In this document: piece after piece, positions 45,481 to 56,800 of the stretch
Numbering within the stretch: the stretch's first letter is position 1
Layout: the number at the start of each line of letters is the position of its first letter
Assembly: GCA_010909165.1 (NCBI GenBank)
Contig: MU008177.1
Span: forward strand, 744,001-808,000
Direction of reading: 5' to 3'
Source of the DNA: Anthoceros angustus
Taxonomy: Eukaryota; Streptophyta; Anthocerotopsida; Anthocerotales; Anthocerotaceae
Length of the DNA stretch: 64,000 nt
The notes under the pieces: model-generated
Seen by the model: only the letters and a program-made list of their open reading frames with translations
What the model was told of the DNA's origin: nothing
Database searches by the model: none
Position numbers and translations under genes: made by a program

Positions 45481-48400
45481 GCGGCGACGGTAGCAGGATA
45501 AGTCGGACCCACTCCGGGACCCGAGGCGGGATAAATCGCCGGTAACTTAGTTGGGCGTAGGGCGGACTGGCGCGCCACGTGGGCGACCACAGTGGAGGGC
45601 GGGCATCGGAGTCGGGGCCGTAACCTTGCGAGCCGTTATAGCGGTATTCACGCCCAGCGCGGCGTGGGAGCAATGCAGTGGCGTAAGGCGTGCTGGGCGA
45701 GTAAGCCATGCGGACCTCGGCGATTCTAGACGGGAAGGCCCTCAGCCCGGTTACTCCGGCGTGGTCGCGGAAGAAGGTCATTTGCTGCGCGACCTCGAGA
45801 CAATTCGCGATCTCTTGCGCTCCATGATCCGGCTCTCTGGCGGTATCTCGTGGGACACTCGGGCGTCTTGGCGGCTCACCGTTGAGGTCGGGCGTGACAG
45901 CGGCGAAGAGGCTCAGCGTGCGGCGGTCTCACAAGCGGCTCTGACAACCAAGGGAGGAGGCGATGGCACCCAAAAAGCCAGCGGAAGTTTGGGAGCCATG
46001 GAACCTTGTGGGCGCAACATTGTGACCGCTATCTCCGGACTTTGGGCTCTGGCTCCGAGGCGGGATTGGTGCGGGAGTGGCATTTGGATGTGTTCGGATA
46101 GTGCGGACATTTGATAGTGTCACTCAGTCGGGAGTTTGCGGAAGATCTTTGGCGGCGGTCAATAAGGAGGTGCGGTCAAGAACCTCGGGAGGACCAAGGC
46201 GATGGACCTTGGAGGTCTGAGGCGCCTAGCCGCCCAAGGAGGAAGAGGGGTGCGGAGCCCCTCAAGGCGAAGGGAAGATAGGACGGCCCCAGTGATGCTA
46301 AGGCACAGGGGCGCGGACCACCTGGTTGGGCGATATCCAGGCACATTGGACGGTCGAGTCGAGGCGGTGGCGGATCATTGTCACTGGAACCTACTCACCA
46401 AGGTGGATCACCTTGGTGATAATCTATTATTCACCTGCAGCTGCGGCCGGGGAAAGGCGGGGGGAAGGATTATCTTGGCCGGTTTAGCGAGGCTATAGCT
46501 CGGGGCGAAGCCTTAGCCATCAGTCCCCATGCGATCCATGTATGGGGCATTTGAACTCCTCAAGGAAGGAGAGCTTGGCGGCGCTCGGAAAGGGCTGGAG
46601 GCCTAGGAAGTGGAGGCGGGCAAGGCGGAGGAGGAGGCGGTCGAAAACCAAGCGGACTCGGGAGGAGGCGGGGAGGATTCGGACTCCATCGTGGCGGACC
46701 CCCTCACCACCCAGTATGGGAAGCAATTCCGCCTCCCTCCTTGGTGCCCCAGCAGGCGGCCGATCCGAGGCGGCCCGGCCCAGCGGCCCGCCACGGCCAT
46801 CACTCCGGTGAGGGCCCGGACGGGAGGCCGAAGGGGCAAGACCCACGGCTACCAGCGGCACCCGGTCGGTGCAGTACCTCTTCCCTGCCGCGGGTGGCAA
46901 GCGGAGAAGCGATGGGAGGCGAAGGGGCCGCCCGAGGGAGGCGGGAGGACAGCGGCCGCATCGAGCCGGTCTGTCGCCCGGCGAAGGGGCAAAGGCGTGC
47001 TCCGGACTCCATCACCTCCCAGCCCGGAGGAAGAGGCGGAGAAGGAGCTCGTGACCAAAAGGGCCAAGGAGGAAGCTCGGGAGCTCGGCCTCGGGACCTA
47101 AGGGTCTGATTGGGTCGGAGAACCCAGTCCGGACTTGCTCGGGGCTGCAGTATGGAGGTCCTTGAAGGGCCGTGAGATCTGGCTCCCTCACGGACTTTGT
47201 GGGAGCCTCACGGTGACGGCCGTGGAGAAACACAGCGGGTCAGCTACCGTCATGGGCGGTATGCTCTGCAGTCATGCTTGGGATGGCGAGAAGGCCCGGA
47301 GGAAGCCACCGGGCGCATGGTGCTCCTCCGGAGGCGGTTGGAGAGCCAGGCGAGAAGGAGCTCTCGGCGGATTGAGAAGAAGCCGGGAGGCGGAGAGGAG
47401 GTCTGGTCCATCCGAGGCCGGACCAAATTCAGTGGAGGAGCAGTGAGCAGACCAAGGAGGCCCAGGCGGAGGACCTCTGCGAGGAGGCGTGGCGGAGCGA
47501 AGGGCCGGCAAGCGAGCAGGCGGGATCTCGGAGGCGGCCGTGGACGAGCCAAGTGAGAGGCTCGGTGAAGGTGGCGAGGCGGAGGCCACAGCCGATCGCG
47601 ATCACTGTCGGCGTGATCGGGCCGGTGGAGGAGGCCGAGAGCCACAATCGAAGGCCGAGCAAGTGGCCAGAGCAAGCACGGTCGTGAGGGGAGGCCGGCA
47701 CGGGAGATTGGGGACCTCGAGTGCAGTGCGGAGGTAGAAGGGGCGGGGCTGGAGGCAAAGGACACCTTGGGTTGCAACTCCAAGATGCATCGGGCGGGGG
47801 TTCTCAGCAGAGAATCAAGACTTGACGAGAGGTAAACGCCTCCAGCTCCGCTTGAGGAGGAGAATGGCGGCAGTGCAAGGAGTTCGGCGTCGCGTTGCGG
47901 CGGGATGTGGAGGAAGCCGAGTCGGACGGGGATCTGCCCGCTGGAGAAGAAGTGGAGGACCTCCGGGAAAGAATACGGAGGAAGCCTTTGGAGGAGAGGC
48001 TACGATTGCTCGTCCGGTTGCGAGCGAAGGGAGCTCGGCTCCATGGCCCATAAGCGGCTGGAACAGCAGCGAGGAGGAGGAGCGTCGGCGGCGGCGAAGG
48101 TTGCAAGGTAGCGGAGGCGGCCTTGGCGGCCTCAAAGTCCGCCCGCCTACGGTGGTAAGCTTGGCCAGGCGGGCAGCGGTGGGCGATCTGCTCGATTCTG
48201 GAGCACCTGGAGGAGAATGCGGGTGCTCGGGCTCATGTGAGGCGATTGGCAAGTCGATTCCGACTTACCTACTTGAGCTCCTCAAGGCTCAGGTCTGCGC
48301 CACCCTAGGCGGGAGGTGGACTTCGGAAGGATGGAAGGAGGCGAGAGAGGGGCGGACCGGGGCAGCCTGTGGCAGGAGTCCTAGGGCTGTTGATGGCAGC

Positions 48401-48590
48401 AGCAGCGAGCGGAGGCGGGGAGGAGGCAGGAGGAGGAGGAAGGGTCGCTACAGGAGGTAAGCACTCGGCACCCTCGCATGGAAGGAAGAGGGAGGATCTT
48501 GGAGAGGAAGGGAAAGGGTGCAGCATTCGGGAACCAAGGGAGGCTCGGTGGATGAACCGTGACTAGCCGGTGAGGAGGCATGCCCAGGCA
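45481..48590 (+). mobile_element. GC/purine-rich degenerate coding region, possibly retroelement-like
   Basis: Long overlapping open frames in most frames reflect high GC and GGAGGC-like composition. Plus-strand pieces hint at an ancestral protein (MAPKKPAEVWEPWNLVGAT near 45963; ADPLTTQYGKQFRLPPW near 46693). Glu/Arg-rich coiled-coil-like stretches are at 47.3-48.1 kb. No protease, RT or integrase motif was found, so a gag-like origin is only a guess. Confidence 0.3.
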
Positions 48591-48654
48591 CGAGGTCGGA
48601 CTTTGTCCGGACTCAGAAAGGCGGATCAGTCACAGAGGAAATCTGGACTTAGGG

Positions 48655-48800
48655 ATCAGGACTCTAGTGGTCCGGACCACGAGGTCCGGACCCGAGGAAG
48701 GTTGGGTCAGGCCGGACCCAGGCAAGTCCGGTCCCAGGGGCCGGACTCGGGGGCCAGGCCGGACCCGGAGGAAGGCCGGACCTAGAGGTCCGGACTCGGT
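48655..48800 (+). repeat. GGTCCGGAC / GGCCGGAC short-motif cluster
   Basis: At least ten imperfect occurrences of (A)GG(T/C)CCGGAC(T/C)C within about 150 bp, spaced 12-20 bp apart and mostly followed by GGAGG or CAGG. The core TCCGGA is palindromic. Function unknown; located just upstream of an LTR-like segment. Confidence 0.7.
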
Positions 48801-49129
48801 CGAGGCAGTCGAGGTCCAAACTCGGGAGTGGGGAGAGCCGATCCACCCAGCAGATCCAGCCCTTGGAGGCCCTTTGCGAGGCCCGAGGAGAGAAGAGGGC
48901 GAGGAAGACTTGGTGGTGGCCCGTTGTCGAGCCGCCCGGTGGCGCGACTGCAGACCCTCGGGAAGAGGAAGGGTCCCTCGCGGATCATCCGATTGGGTGC
49001 TTGGCGGTCGGCGGGAGCTCGGCTTTGGGCCGCCGGTGCCAAGAAGGAATCGGGGGCCATCGGCCCCTGCCGGCAGCGATAGGCGGAATAAGGGAGGATA
49101 GTAGGCGGCGGTTAGGGCACCTGGTGGCC

Positions 49130-49320
49130 CTCATTTCGAATAGAGGTGTAATAAAGGCGCCGACCTTGGCGTAGTATAAGAGGGCTAAGGCCGCTGATAA
49201 ATCATCTTTCTCTTGGTGTTGATCGCGTTCTTGCGAGACCTTTGTGTGTCTTCTTGCTAACGTGAGTCTGAGTCAGCGAGGCACAGCTCGGGAGATTGAT
49301 CGGGGTCACGGTGGCCGGAC
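49130..49320 (+). mobile_element. Possible LTR fragment (R/U5-like) with TATA box
   Basis: GTATAAGAGGGCTAAGGCCG at about 49174 looks like an LTR TATA box and transcript start. It is followed by a TCTTTCTCTTGG stretch and T/G-rich sequence, as in plant LTR leaders. The second LTR, primer-binding site and polypurine tract were not identified, so this remains a weak call. Confidence 0.25.
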
Positions 49321-50640
49321 CTAACGTGTTGTGGTGTGTGCGGGGAAGGGTGGCGGTGACCCGTGCTGCGTCGAGCCGACCCGGCCAGGAGGCGTGTGGC
49401 CGGAGGAACTCGGGAGGCGTCTGAGCCGGACGGAGGCCGGAGCACGGAGGAGGTCGGGGCATGTAACCCAGCGTCTTTCTAAGGCGTGGTGATGAGTGTG
49501 GCGTGAGTGGAGAGGAAAGGGCTGGAAGTGTGGTGGCGAATGTGAGCGATCACGGACGAGCAGGTCCCTAAGCGTTTGGCCATCTGGGCTGTCACGGTGA
49601 GCGTTGCAGTAGTTAGGCGTATGTGTGCGTTGAAATTTGAGCAGGCGCTGGTGTAGAATCACGAAGCAGCAAGCGGAGCTATCATTCCATGAGGCGGACT
49701 TCTTCCTACAACGACACGGGATTGCGCGCGCCCGGTAGCCATCGGTGAAAGTCAGCGCCTGCCAGCCGCCACACGTGAAGTGACGAGACCAAGGAGTGGC
49801 GGATGCGGGCAAGAGGTGCTATAAGAAACCGGATGGAGTGCGGGGAAGGTGGGCAAAGCTTCGTCGAAAGGTCGCTAGTATTGGCCGCACATGGATCTTG
49901 AAGGGCATGCCGCAATGTATGTGCCGGTAGGTGCCAAGGTATGGCTAGAAGAGGCGATGGCGGATGCGAGGGTAAAGCCGGGTCATGATTTAATGGAAGG
50001 ATAAGGAGGAAGGAAAAATCGCAAAGCAGTGGTGTAGGAGGTTTCCTTCGCGCTTACGATGAGGTAGGGGAAACTAGAAATGACGGGAGGGCCACGTATG
50101 GAGTCAACAACCCTGGCATCACGCTATTATTACAAACGGCGGGTCCAGCGAGCACAAAACTCGTAGGCACAAAAAATCGAGTGCTCAAGAACAAAACCGG
50201 TAAATGCGGTTGATAACATGGTTTAGGCCAGTAGCCACGGTGAGCCAGGAAATATAACATGATTTAGCCAGCACGAGCAAACGCCCTGCTTGGCAACAGG
50301 CTGTGAGGATTGCCGGCTGACCGACAGGAATAGGAAATGGGATAGGCGAAAATAAAAGGCCGCTTTGGTGAAATCACGAGGGTGTATGTATCCTCAGATT
50401 TTCATAAATGATAATGAATACAAAGTATCGTGACCGTGGGACGTGAACAAAACGTATATGCGATTATCGGCTGCAGACGATATGCTTATTTTATACAAAG
50501 TGGAATATGACCGATAGTAGCATAGGAAATTACCATATATTATATATGCAATGACCAATGCTGGTATTATACCTGAAAGAGTATATTCATACATGTATTT
50601 ATGTATATGTGTATTCATACGAATATCGTGTTAGAACTAC
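49321..50640. other. Unassigned repeat-region sequence
   Basis: No gene recognised. The first 750 bp are GC-rich. From about 50330 the sequence becomes AT-rich, with overlapping TATAT/GTATTCATA words at 50480-50630. Confidence 0.4.
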
Positions 50641-50699
50641 CTAAGTGAAACCTGGTGGCCCAATTACGAGGTAATAGTAGAGGAAAGGAGGAAGGTAGA

Positions 50700-51012
50700 T
50701 GGGGAGGAGGTTCGGTGCCAAGCCTCCAAAGTGTTACAAGACTTTCTTATGTAAACACTTTATATGTTACACAATCTTATTTGCAATCTTGAGAGAGGAC
50801 AAAGCACCTCTCCTCATCTCAACTATAATTGGTAAATAATTCATTGCAACATGGTTTTTGCAACAAACGTACTTAGTTTTGGTTTCGACAGAAGTGTAAC
50901 AAGAGGCCCAAAAAGTGTTACATGACCCCAATTTTGCAACATAAGTGTTACATCCAGGGGTCCAAATCTTAACATAAAGTGTAACATGGGCTGCCTTTTC
51001 TAGTAGGGTCTA
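50700..51012 (+). mobile_element. CACTA-type element end: subterminal GTGTTACA repeats and TIR-like terminus
   Basis: GTGTTACA or its complement TGTAACAC (with one-base variants) recurs near 50731, 50769, 50895, 50917, 50946 and 50978, in both orientations. The cluster ends in GGCTGCCTTTTCTAGTAGGG near 50991-51010. Many plant CACTA elements end ...TTTTCTAGTAGTG, the complement of CACTACTAGAAAA, so the terminus matches except for one base. The partner end was not found to the left; the RING macrosatellite abuts the tnp2 5' segment, so that end may be lost or distant. Confidence 0.6.
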
Positions 51013-51080
51013 TCACCTCTTGCTTTGGTAGGGTTAGGGCCCACCATCTTGCCGAGCACGACCATAGTGGAGAGTTCCTT

Positions 51081-51117
51081 GGTGCTGGATAAGCGGAAGG
51101 TCCGCTTATCCAGCACC
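51081..51117. repeat. Perfect hairpin: 17-bp arms, 3-nt loop
   Basis: GGTGCTGGATAAGCGGA, loop AGG, then the exact complement TCCGCTTATCCAGCACC. It lies about 70 bp beyond the CACTA-like terminus. It is too perfect to be chance in this decayed context; possibilities are a small MITE-like remnant, a recombination scar or a structured RNA. Confidence 0.9.
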
Positions 51118-51690
51118 TGAGAAAGGATTTACATAGTACCTAGCGGCCATAGCGGCGTAGGTTTTGATGCACGAAGAGGAGCTGAACTCATCGCCGGGTG
51201 GTTCACCACATAATGCCAGTCCACACATGGCAGAGCGGCAGTTCCAAAGGATAATGCTCGAGGGGCCAGCGGAGAACCCTGCTCATCAGGGGTCTTCACA
51301 TGGTCGGCAAGCGCTTGAGTGGATCTCGCAGTAGGAAATAGCTGGTGCTTACTCCCGGCACAAGCCTTAACCTGCCCTGTGATCGCCTCCTGAGGCCTAC
51401 CTTGTGATGGCACCGTACGCACATGCCCTAGGCTTCGACCGCCCGCAACGTTACCGCCCACGCCACTTCCACCACTGGATGCTCCTATCGTGGCGTGTTC
51501 TTCGCCTCTGCTGCACTGCTTTATGGCTGGTCTTTATGGCTAGTTTGAAAGATTGGGCTGCTAACAAAATTAAGCAGTATAGTCGTTCAACTTTGGCAAC
51601 TTTAAAAGCAATCACAGCAAATGCCATCCCAGACACATTCCATTCGAGTACATCCAACTTCTCCAGAAGATTTTGAGGCAATGTTCGTGG
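51118..51690 (-). other. Unassigned region with two overlapping minus-strand open pieces
   Basis: 51451-51681 (76 aa, contains EKLDVLEWNVSGMAFAVIAF) and 51129-51461 (110 aa) are both open on the minus strand and overlap slightly in different frames. No domain is recognised. They may be exons of an unknown gene or TE remnants. Confidence 0.25.
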
Positions 51691-51697
51691 TCACTAT

Positions 51698-51782
51698 GCC
51701 CAGACTAGAGGAAGCTGTAGTAGTGCACGTAGAGGAGCTACCCAGACTAGAGGAAGCTCTAGCAGTGCAAGTAGAGGAGCCT
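51698..51782 (+). repeat. Two-copy tandem repeat, ~42 bp
   Basis: CCCAGACTAGAGGAAGCT(G/C)TAG(T/C)AGTGCA(C/A)GTAGAGGAGC appears twice back to back. Length is a multiple of three and the plus reading is open, but no gene is evident. Confidence 0.8.
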
Positions 51783-52239
51783 AAGGGCAGGTAGAAATGG
51801 ATTTACCCATATGGAGCTGCACGGGCAATCAGAGGAACTTTCCGTGAAGGAAGAGAGGAAATCGAGGCGCAGAGCTCGAGAGAAAAGTCATAATGGGTTC
51901 TCGAGAAGATCTCGCTATTTTTGTGGAGGCCGGACATGCAAATGAATGCCCAAATCTTGTGGACTCTTAATGTGAGAAGGAGATCCACCCAAGACTCGGA
52001 TGGCCAAATCCGAGGATCCCAAGTGACGGGATTGGCCACATGCAGCCACATGTGCACGTGGTGAGTCTCATGTGCATGTGTGCACTCTTCAAAGGGCGGA
52101 TGGAGAGCTCATGTATACACATGGATGTCTAAATGGAGCATAAGTGAGGATATTGCTTGATTTGGCAGCAGCACATAATTTCAATCCTCCTAACAAGGCA
52201 TCTCAATCCCCTAGCAAGGCAAGCAAGTGACTTTTGTCA

Positions 52240-52318
52240 TGCGGAATAGATTTTCATTGCGAAATAGATTTTCATTGCGAAATAGATTTTCATTGCGAAA
52301 TAGATTTTCAATGCAATG
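52240..52318 (+). repeat. Tandem repeat of an 18-19-bp unit, four copies
   Basis: GCGAAATAGATTTTCATT repeated about four times; the first copy reads GGAATAGATTTTCATT and the last ends CAATGC. AT-rich and non-coding. Confidence 0.9.
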
Positions 52319-52508
52319 TGTGAGGGCGATGTAACACCAATTGCTTGTTAGTTTCCAGTCGGACTGGACAGCTGGGTGCCATTGGTGCTTGTGGTTCCAG
52401 AAGACGTCCCAAAGGCCTCCAGGGCGTGTCTAACATCATGGCGGTCTCAAGCCGGAAGGTCTGGCTTCTCCGTTCGAAGTGTATGGCTATGGGCAGCTAT
52501 GGATAAAA

Positions 52509-52790
52509 GTTTTCTTCGAAGAGATATAGGGGCAGGTATGGACCAGCCATCAAGGCGGGAAAGGGGGTGTTCTCGGGGCCTGCAACCCCGCTTCCTGGCC
52601 TCTATCGCTGCGGGAATTGCACCTTTCCGGGCGTGCAGGCCTTACTTCCTAGCCTCTATTGCTGCGGGGCCTTTCCGAGCGTCAGGATCCCAACTGTTGC
52701 TACCAGTGGAATGGTGACAGCCAACTCCTTGACAACAGTTTCCTAACATTCCAAGCTGCTAGATGCGATAGGATTGTGAGAGTTCACACC
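52509..52790 (+). pseudogene. Decayed duplicate of the last exon of the CrtISO-like gene
   Basis: Homologous to 16085-16316: GTTTTCTTCGAAGAGA, TATGGACCAGCCATCAAGGC, GGGGCCTGCAACCCCGCTT, CCAGTGGAATGGTGACAGCC and GATGCGATAGGATTGTGAGA occur in both in the same order. The copy includes the stop codon and the first ~10 bp of 3' UTR. It has substitutions, lacks the upstream exons, and contains an internal tandem duplication of the CTTCCTGGCCTCTATCGCTG segment (second copy near 52644). It is a non-functional fragment that marks a segmental duplication or transposon capture flanking the 36-kb repeat block. Confidence 0.9.
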
Positions 52791-53223
52791 TTTCGACAGC
52801 CTTTCAAAATAAGTTTGAAAGTGCAAAACGTCCCCAGAAATGCAACATCGGAGTACTAAACTAGTACCCCCTATAAGACCTGTTTCGCACCACGTAATCC
52901 TCAAAAGTCACCTCGATATCAAAGTAAAATAGTACATAGATTGAATCATGCACGTTAGCACATTGAATACTGCAAGACAAAGTTTTAATCTTGCCAAGCA
53001 TCGCCGCCAAACGCTTATTAATCAGCGTGGCACGCCTAAATCTTACGCATATTACCCTGGCAGATATCATTTGTTAATAATCCCTGCCAAATTACATCCT
53101 GATACAACAATGGCACATTGCACTAGCAGAACTCAACTAAGTTGCTGGCATATGTGAAAAGCAAGCACCTTCAGGAACCACAATCAGCTCAAGTTGGACA
53201 CCTCGCAACAGCCCTTGCTCCGC

Positions 53224-53336
53224 TTAGCCCTGGTGCGGCTTGCGGTAATCCTGAAGGACTTTGTACCCGATGATGGCGTTGACTAATATCAACCAAACCT
53301 GCCCGCAAATCTCACCACAGCTTTCGAAAAGGAAAG
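53224..53336 (-). CDS. Possible last exon of a small membrane protein, unidentified
   Basis: From an acceptor (TTGCAG, exon start 53336) to TAA at 53224, the minus strand reads AFLFESCGEICG then VWLILVNAIIGYKVL and QDYRKPHQG. That is a hydrophobic helix followed by a short basic tail, as in tail-anchored or small organelle membrane proteins. A donor-like GTGAGT lies just upstream at about 53364. Upstream exons could not be assigned, so it may be part of an alternative 3' end of AUG6 or spurious. Confidence 0.3.
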
Positions 53337-53864
53337 CTGCAATGCCTACACTCACCAGCAAGGGAAGTGTCTGTCAGACCACAACAGCTACATTTGATGA
53401 GCACATGGGAACAGAAGAACAGAACCAGATGGGGCTGTGCGATTAATAACCTGTTCAGTCGACGTCCACTATTTGTCAACCACAATCAAGCTCCTGCAGC
53501 GAAGGCTCGAGACTCCACACCCAGCAATGTTGTTCTGACATGCATGAAGCGTGAGATGTTGGGGAGACGTAATCGGTTCACCCGTAAATCAATGCATCAT
53601 TTCGGTATCGAAATCTGACATGGGAGCTACAAACACCAGGACAACACCAAAAGTTCAGCACAAAATCCTTTCTTCCTGAGGTTTTTCTATCTCCACTTCT
53701 CAACTGAAATCAACCCAAAACCAGAGTGCGTTTGAAGGGAGTGGAGCTGGCCATCAACAAAGTCCACAACGTTGACCTCCTGGGAAGTCCGGGTCCAGCA
53801 CCCAATTTCCCTTCGCCACAACAAAAAAAAACATTGGTCCAGACCGAGAAACAAGTATACACAC

Positions 53865-56800
53865 CTAGCAAGTCATCGTAGGAGTCGCCAAATGCCGACA
53901 GCTCCATGAGCAGAGGAGGAGACGCTGGTCGCCCAATATCCTCAGGGTCAGGTGGCCTGAATTCTGACCAAGTGCCTCCATCATCGTCTTCCAATAAATT
54001 CTCCTCCATGCACTGGCTTGTATCTATATTACTGTGCCATTGTATCTCTGGAGAAAGATCCCTTCTCATTGCTCCATTTAAGTCCCCGAAGACCGTACTA
54101 ACACCTACTTGAGATCCCATTCGCTGTGATAGCTGCTCAGGACAGCTACAATTAACATCAGTTCTTGACTGAAAACCTGCATCTTTGCCACTAGCCACTT
54201 CCGATGTTGTGATAGGAGTGAAATAGTGTTCAGAACTGGTTGCTGATTCTTCAAGAGATGCATCAGGCACTCTTGCTAATTTTGAAAGAGCTGCTGCACG
54301 TACTGACTGTTTCAATGCGGTAATACTCTCATCACTGGAATCTGCATAACCACGCACTGGTATGTAAACCCTCACTCACGTTCATATGTGCTACAGAAAG
54401 ACATGCAAGCCCAGTCACTACCTTGGCGATCATCATTTCCAAAAGCTCCAATTGGTGCTTCTATTTCATGTAGGACATCCAAAGATTGCAACTGCGAAAG
54501 AGTTGAAAGACGCCTTTGCTGGCTCCTTGTCCTTTCCCCAAAAGGAACAGCAGACAAGGGCAGCTTGGAAGCCGGACTGGGAGGTACCAGATCCAATTGT
54601 GTGATTGTGGCCAAGGTTGGTGCACCTGCCTGCTGCAGGGGACCATCCTGTAAACATACAGCACACAAGGACATCAATCAATTACTTCTTCCAGCTTCAT
54701 GAGATTCATGAAGATGCCATCACTGGTGGGACGTAAATGTGTACCCTGAGAGGGCCGAGATCCTTGCAAGGTGCGGAGGCTGAAAGTACCGCTTGGGCCA
54801 TGCTGGAAGCAGCAACGACATGTGGACTATTTACTTGCTGCCGAAGATCAGCTATTGCTGCTTCCATACCAGGCATGGCTTCTTTCAGTTGAGACATCAG
54901 AACCTGCACTTGTTACCACACCCAATCACATCATGTGAGATATCATCCGCTCCCATTTTAGGAGCTTACAATTGAAGCTGACCAGACACAGCATACTGCC
55001 AGGAATCTGGTTGGTTCCCACATCCCTGCCACAATCAAATCAGCAAAGTATAGAAGACTCACCTGCATGTTTGCAAGATGTTGTCTATGCTCGACCAAGG
55101 TGGCCTGAACAGCATGTGCATGCACGATGTCTACAGTTCCACTAGGATCTTTCAGGAGTTCAGGACCTGCACCGTCGTTTAACCTAGCCTGAGGGTGCAT
55201 AAGAAGGTAGAATTGGCTATAAGATCAAGAAGGAAAACAAACAATTTCATAATGACTCAGAAATCCATACCAGTCGCAGAGCTTGCTTGTGGACTCTCTG
55301 CAAAGCATGTGTCCACCGCCTCAGAATCTCAGCAACATCCAGTGCAGGTGAGCCTTTACTGTATCTTTCATCAGACCGACGAGTTTCTTCTAATCCATTC
55401 TCATGAGAGCTACTCAGCAGATCATCATCCTGCACCCTTGAACTTTCATCATCCACAGATCGGCCTCGATCCACTGCAGAGCGTAACAAGACTCCATCAA
55501 TCCGATACCTGCAAAACAACTATCAGCACAGAATAATCCATGTGGAGTGTCTTGCCTTGCAGAAATCCACACGTGAGAATCTGGCAGATTCTTTCGCCCA
55601 ATAGCTCAGCATGTCTCACTTCAGAGAAATATGCACATAACCTTAGAAGTGCAAACTCACACCTGTGCTCTCTATGTGCTATAAGATCCTCAATTGGTCC
55701 TGATGCTAGTTTTTCGTGTAATGCTGCATATATAAGAAAGCGTTAGAGAAATGGTGAAGCGGATGAAGGAGGAAAGAAAAGCCAAAGCAAGCACTGTTTG
55801 AGGCTGCCACTGTAACTCCAATCAGATGGGACATTGAAGAAGGTTAAATTCAAAGGAAAGACTCACGCAAGTCATGAAGTCCACTTTGTTAAACAGATAC
55901 CAAACTTCACTGAGACAATAGAAATACCTGTGTGAGCAAGCAGGGAATCCCAACATTCAGACGCCTTCTCAATGAGAAGCTGCCTTTCAAGTGCGCCTGC
56001 GGATCCCCCATTTGCGACCCCATTGGATGCTCGTTTCGCACCCTCGAGGTCCTGAAGCTTTTCTAGCTCTTTATTCAAAAAAGCCTGTTTACCGACATAG
56101 GCCCCTTTCAGTTAGTTACAAAACGCCATAGGAAAATTACAAAAAGTGATAGCCAACAACTTCCACTTCAGGCATGCAATAAGGATCACCTCTTCAGCAC
56201 ATAAAGCTCGATACTCAGCAGTCAATTCATTCCCAAGATTTGACCATAGGGACTGCCTCCGAACTGCTGCTGCTGCTCCTTCCAAAAACTTCCTTCGTTC
56301 AAGGGCTATTCTTGCCTGCACAACCAATGCGTGATAAATGCCACATGATCCTGTGTCCTGCTTTCACAGATGCATTAGAACGAAATGGGACCCCACCTTA
56401 GTGATGGGAATAAGAGCTGCTGCGTGAGAGTTTTGGGACACCACTTCAGTCAGGGGTGCTGGAAGGGGGTTTGCAGCAACATCAGAGGGAAAGTTCCGGC
56501 GGTGGACCTCACGCAGAGCATGAGCTGAAAGTTGCCACAGCAGCTCCACGAACCTGGGAGAAAAGGCCCCTGAATTACATGAGCTGACAGCACCTGCGGG
56601 CCGCCAAAACGATATGGCTGCATGTCTTCACTTGGACGGTGCGCTCAAAACTCCTCACTCTCACTGATTCTAATCTATCATTCCAAAACCTTATGAATTT
56701 CATCCTTGACAACGCTCCTGAAGTACCAGTACCTACGTGCCCCGATCGATATTTCATCCTTCGAAACTCGCTGACACCAAGGTTTTAGGTAGAGGGCGAG

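Noticed and set aside
46520-48600. Many overlapping ORFs over 100 aa on both strands
   Set aside because: High GC with few stop codons explains them; only plus-strand pieces have weakly protein-like order and none could be named.
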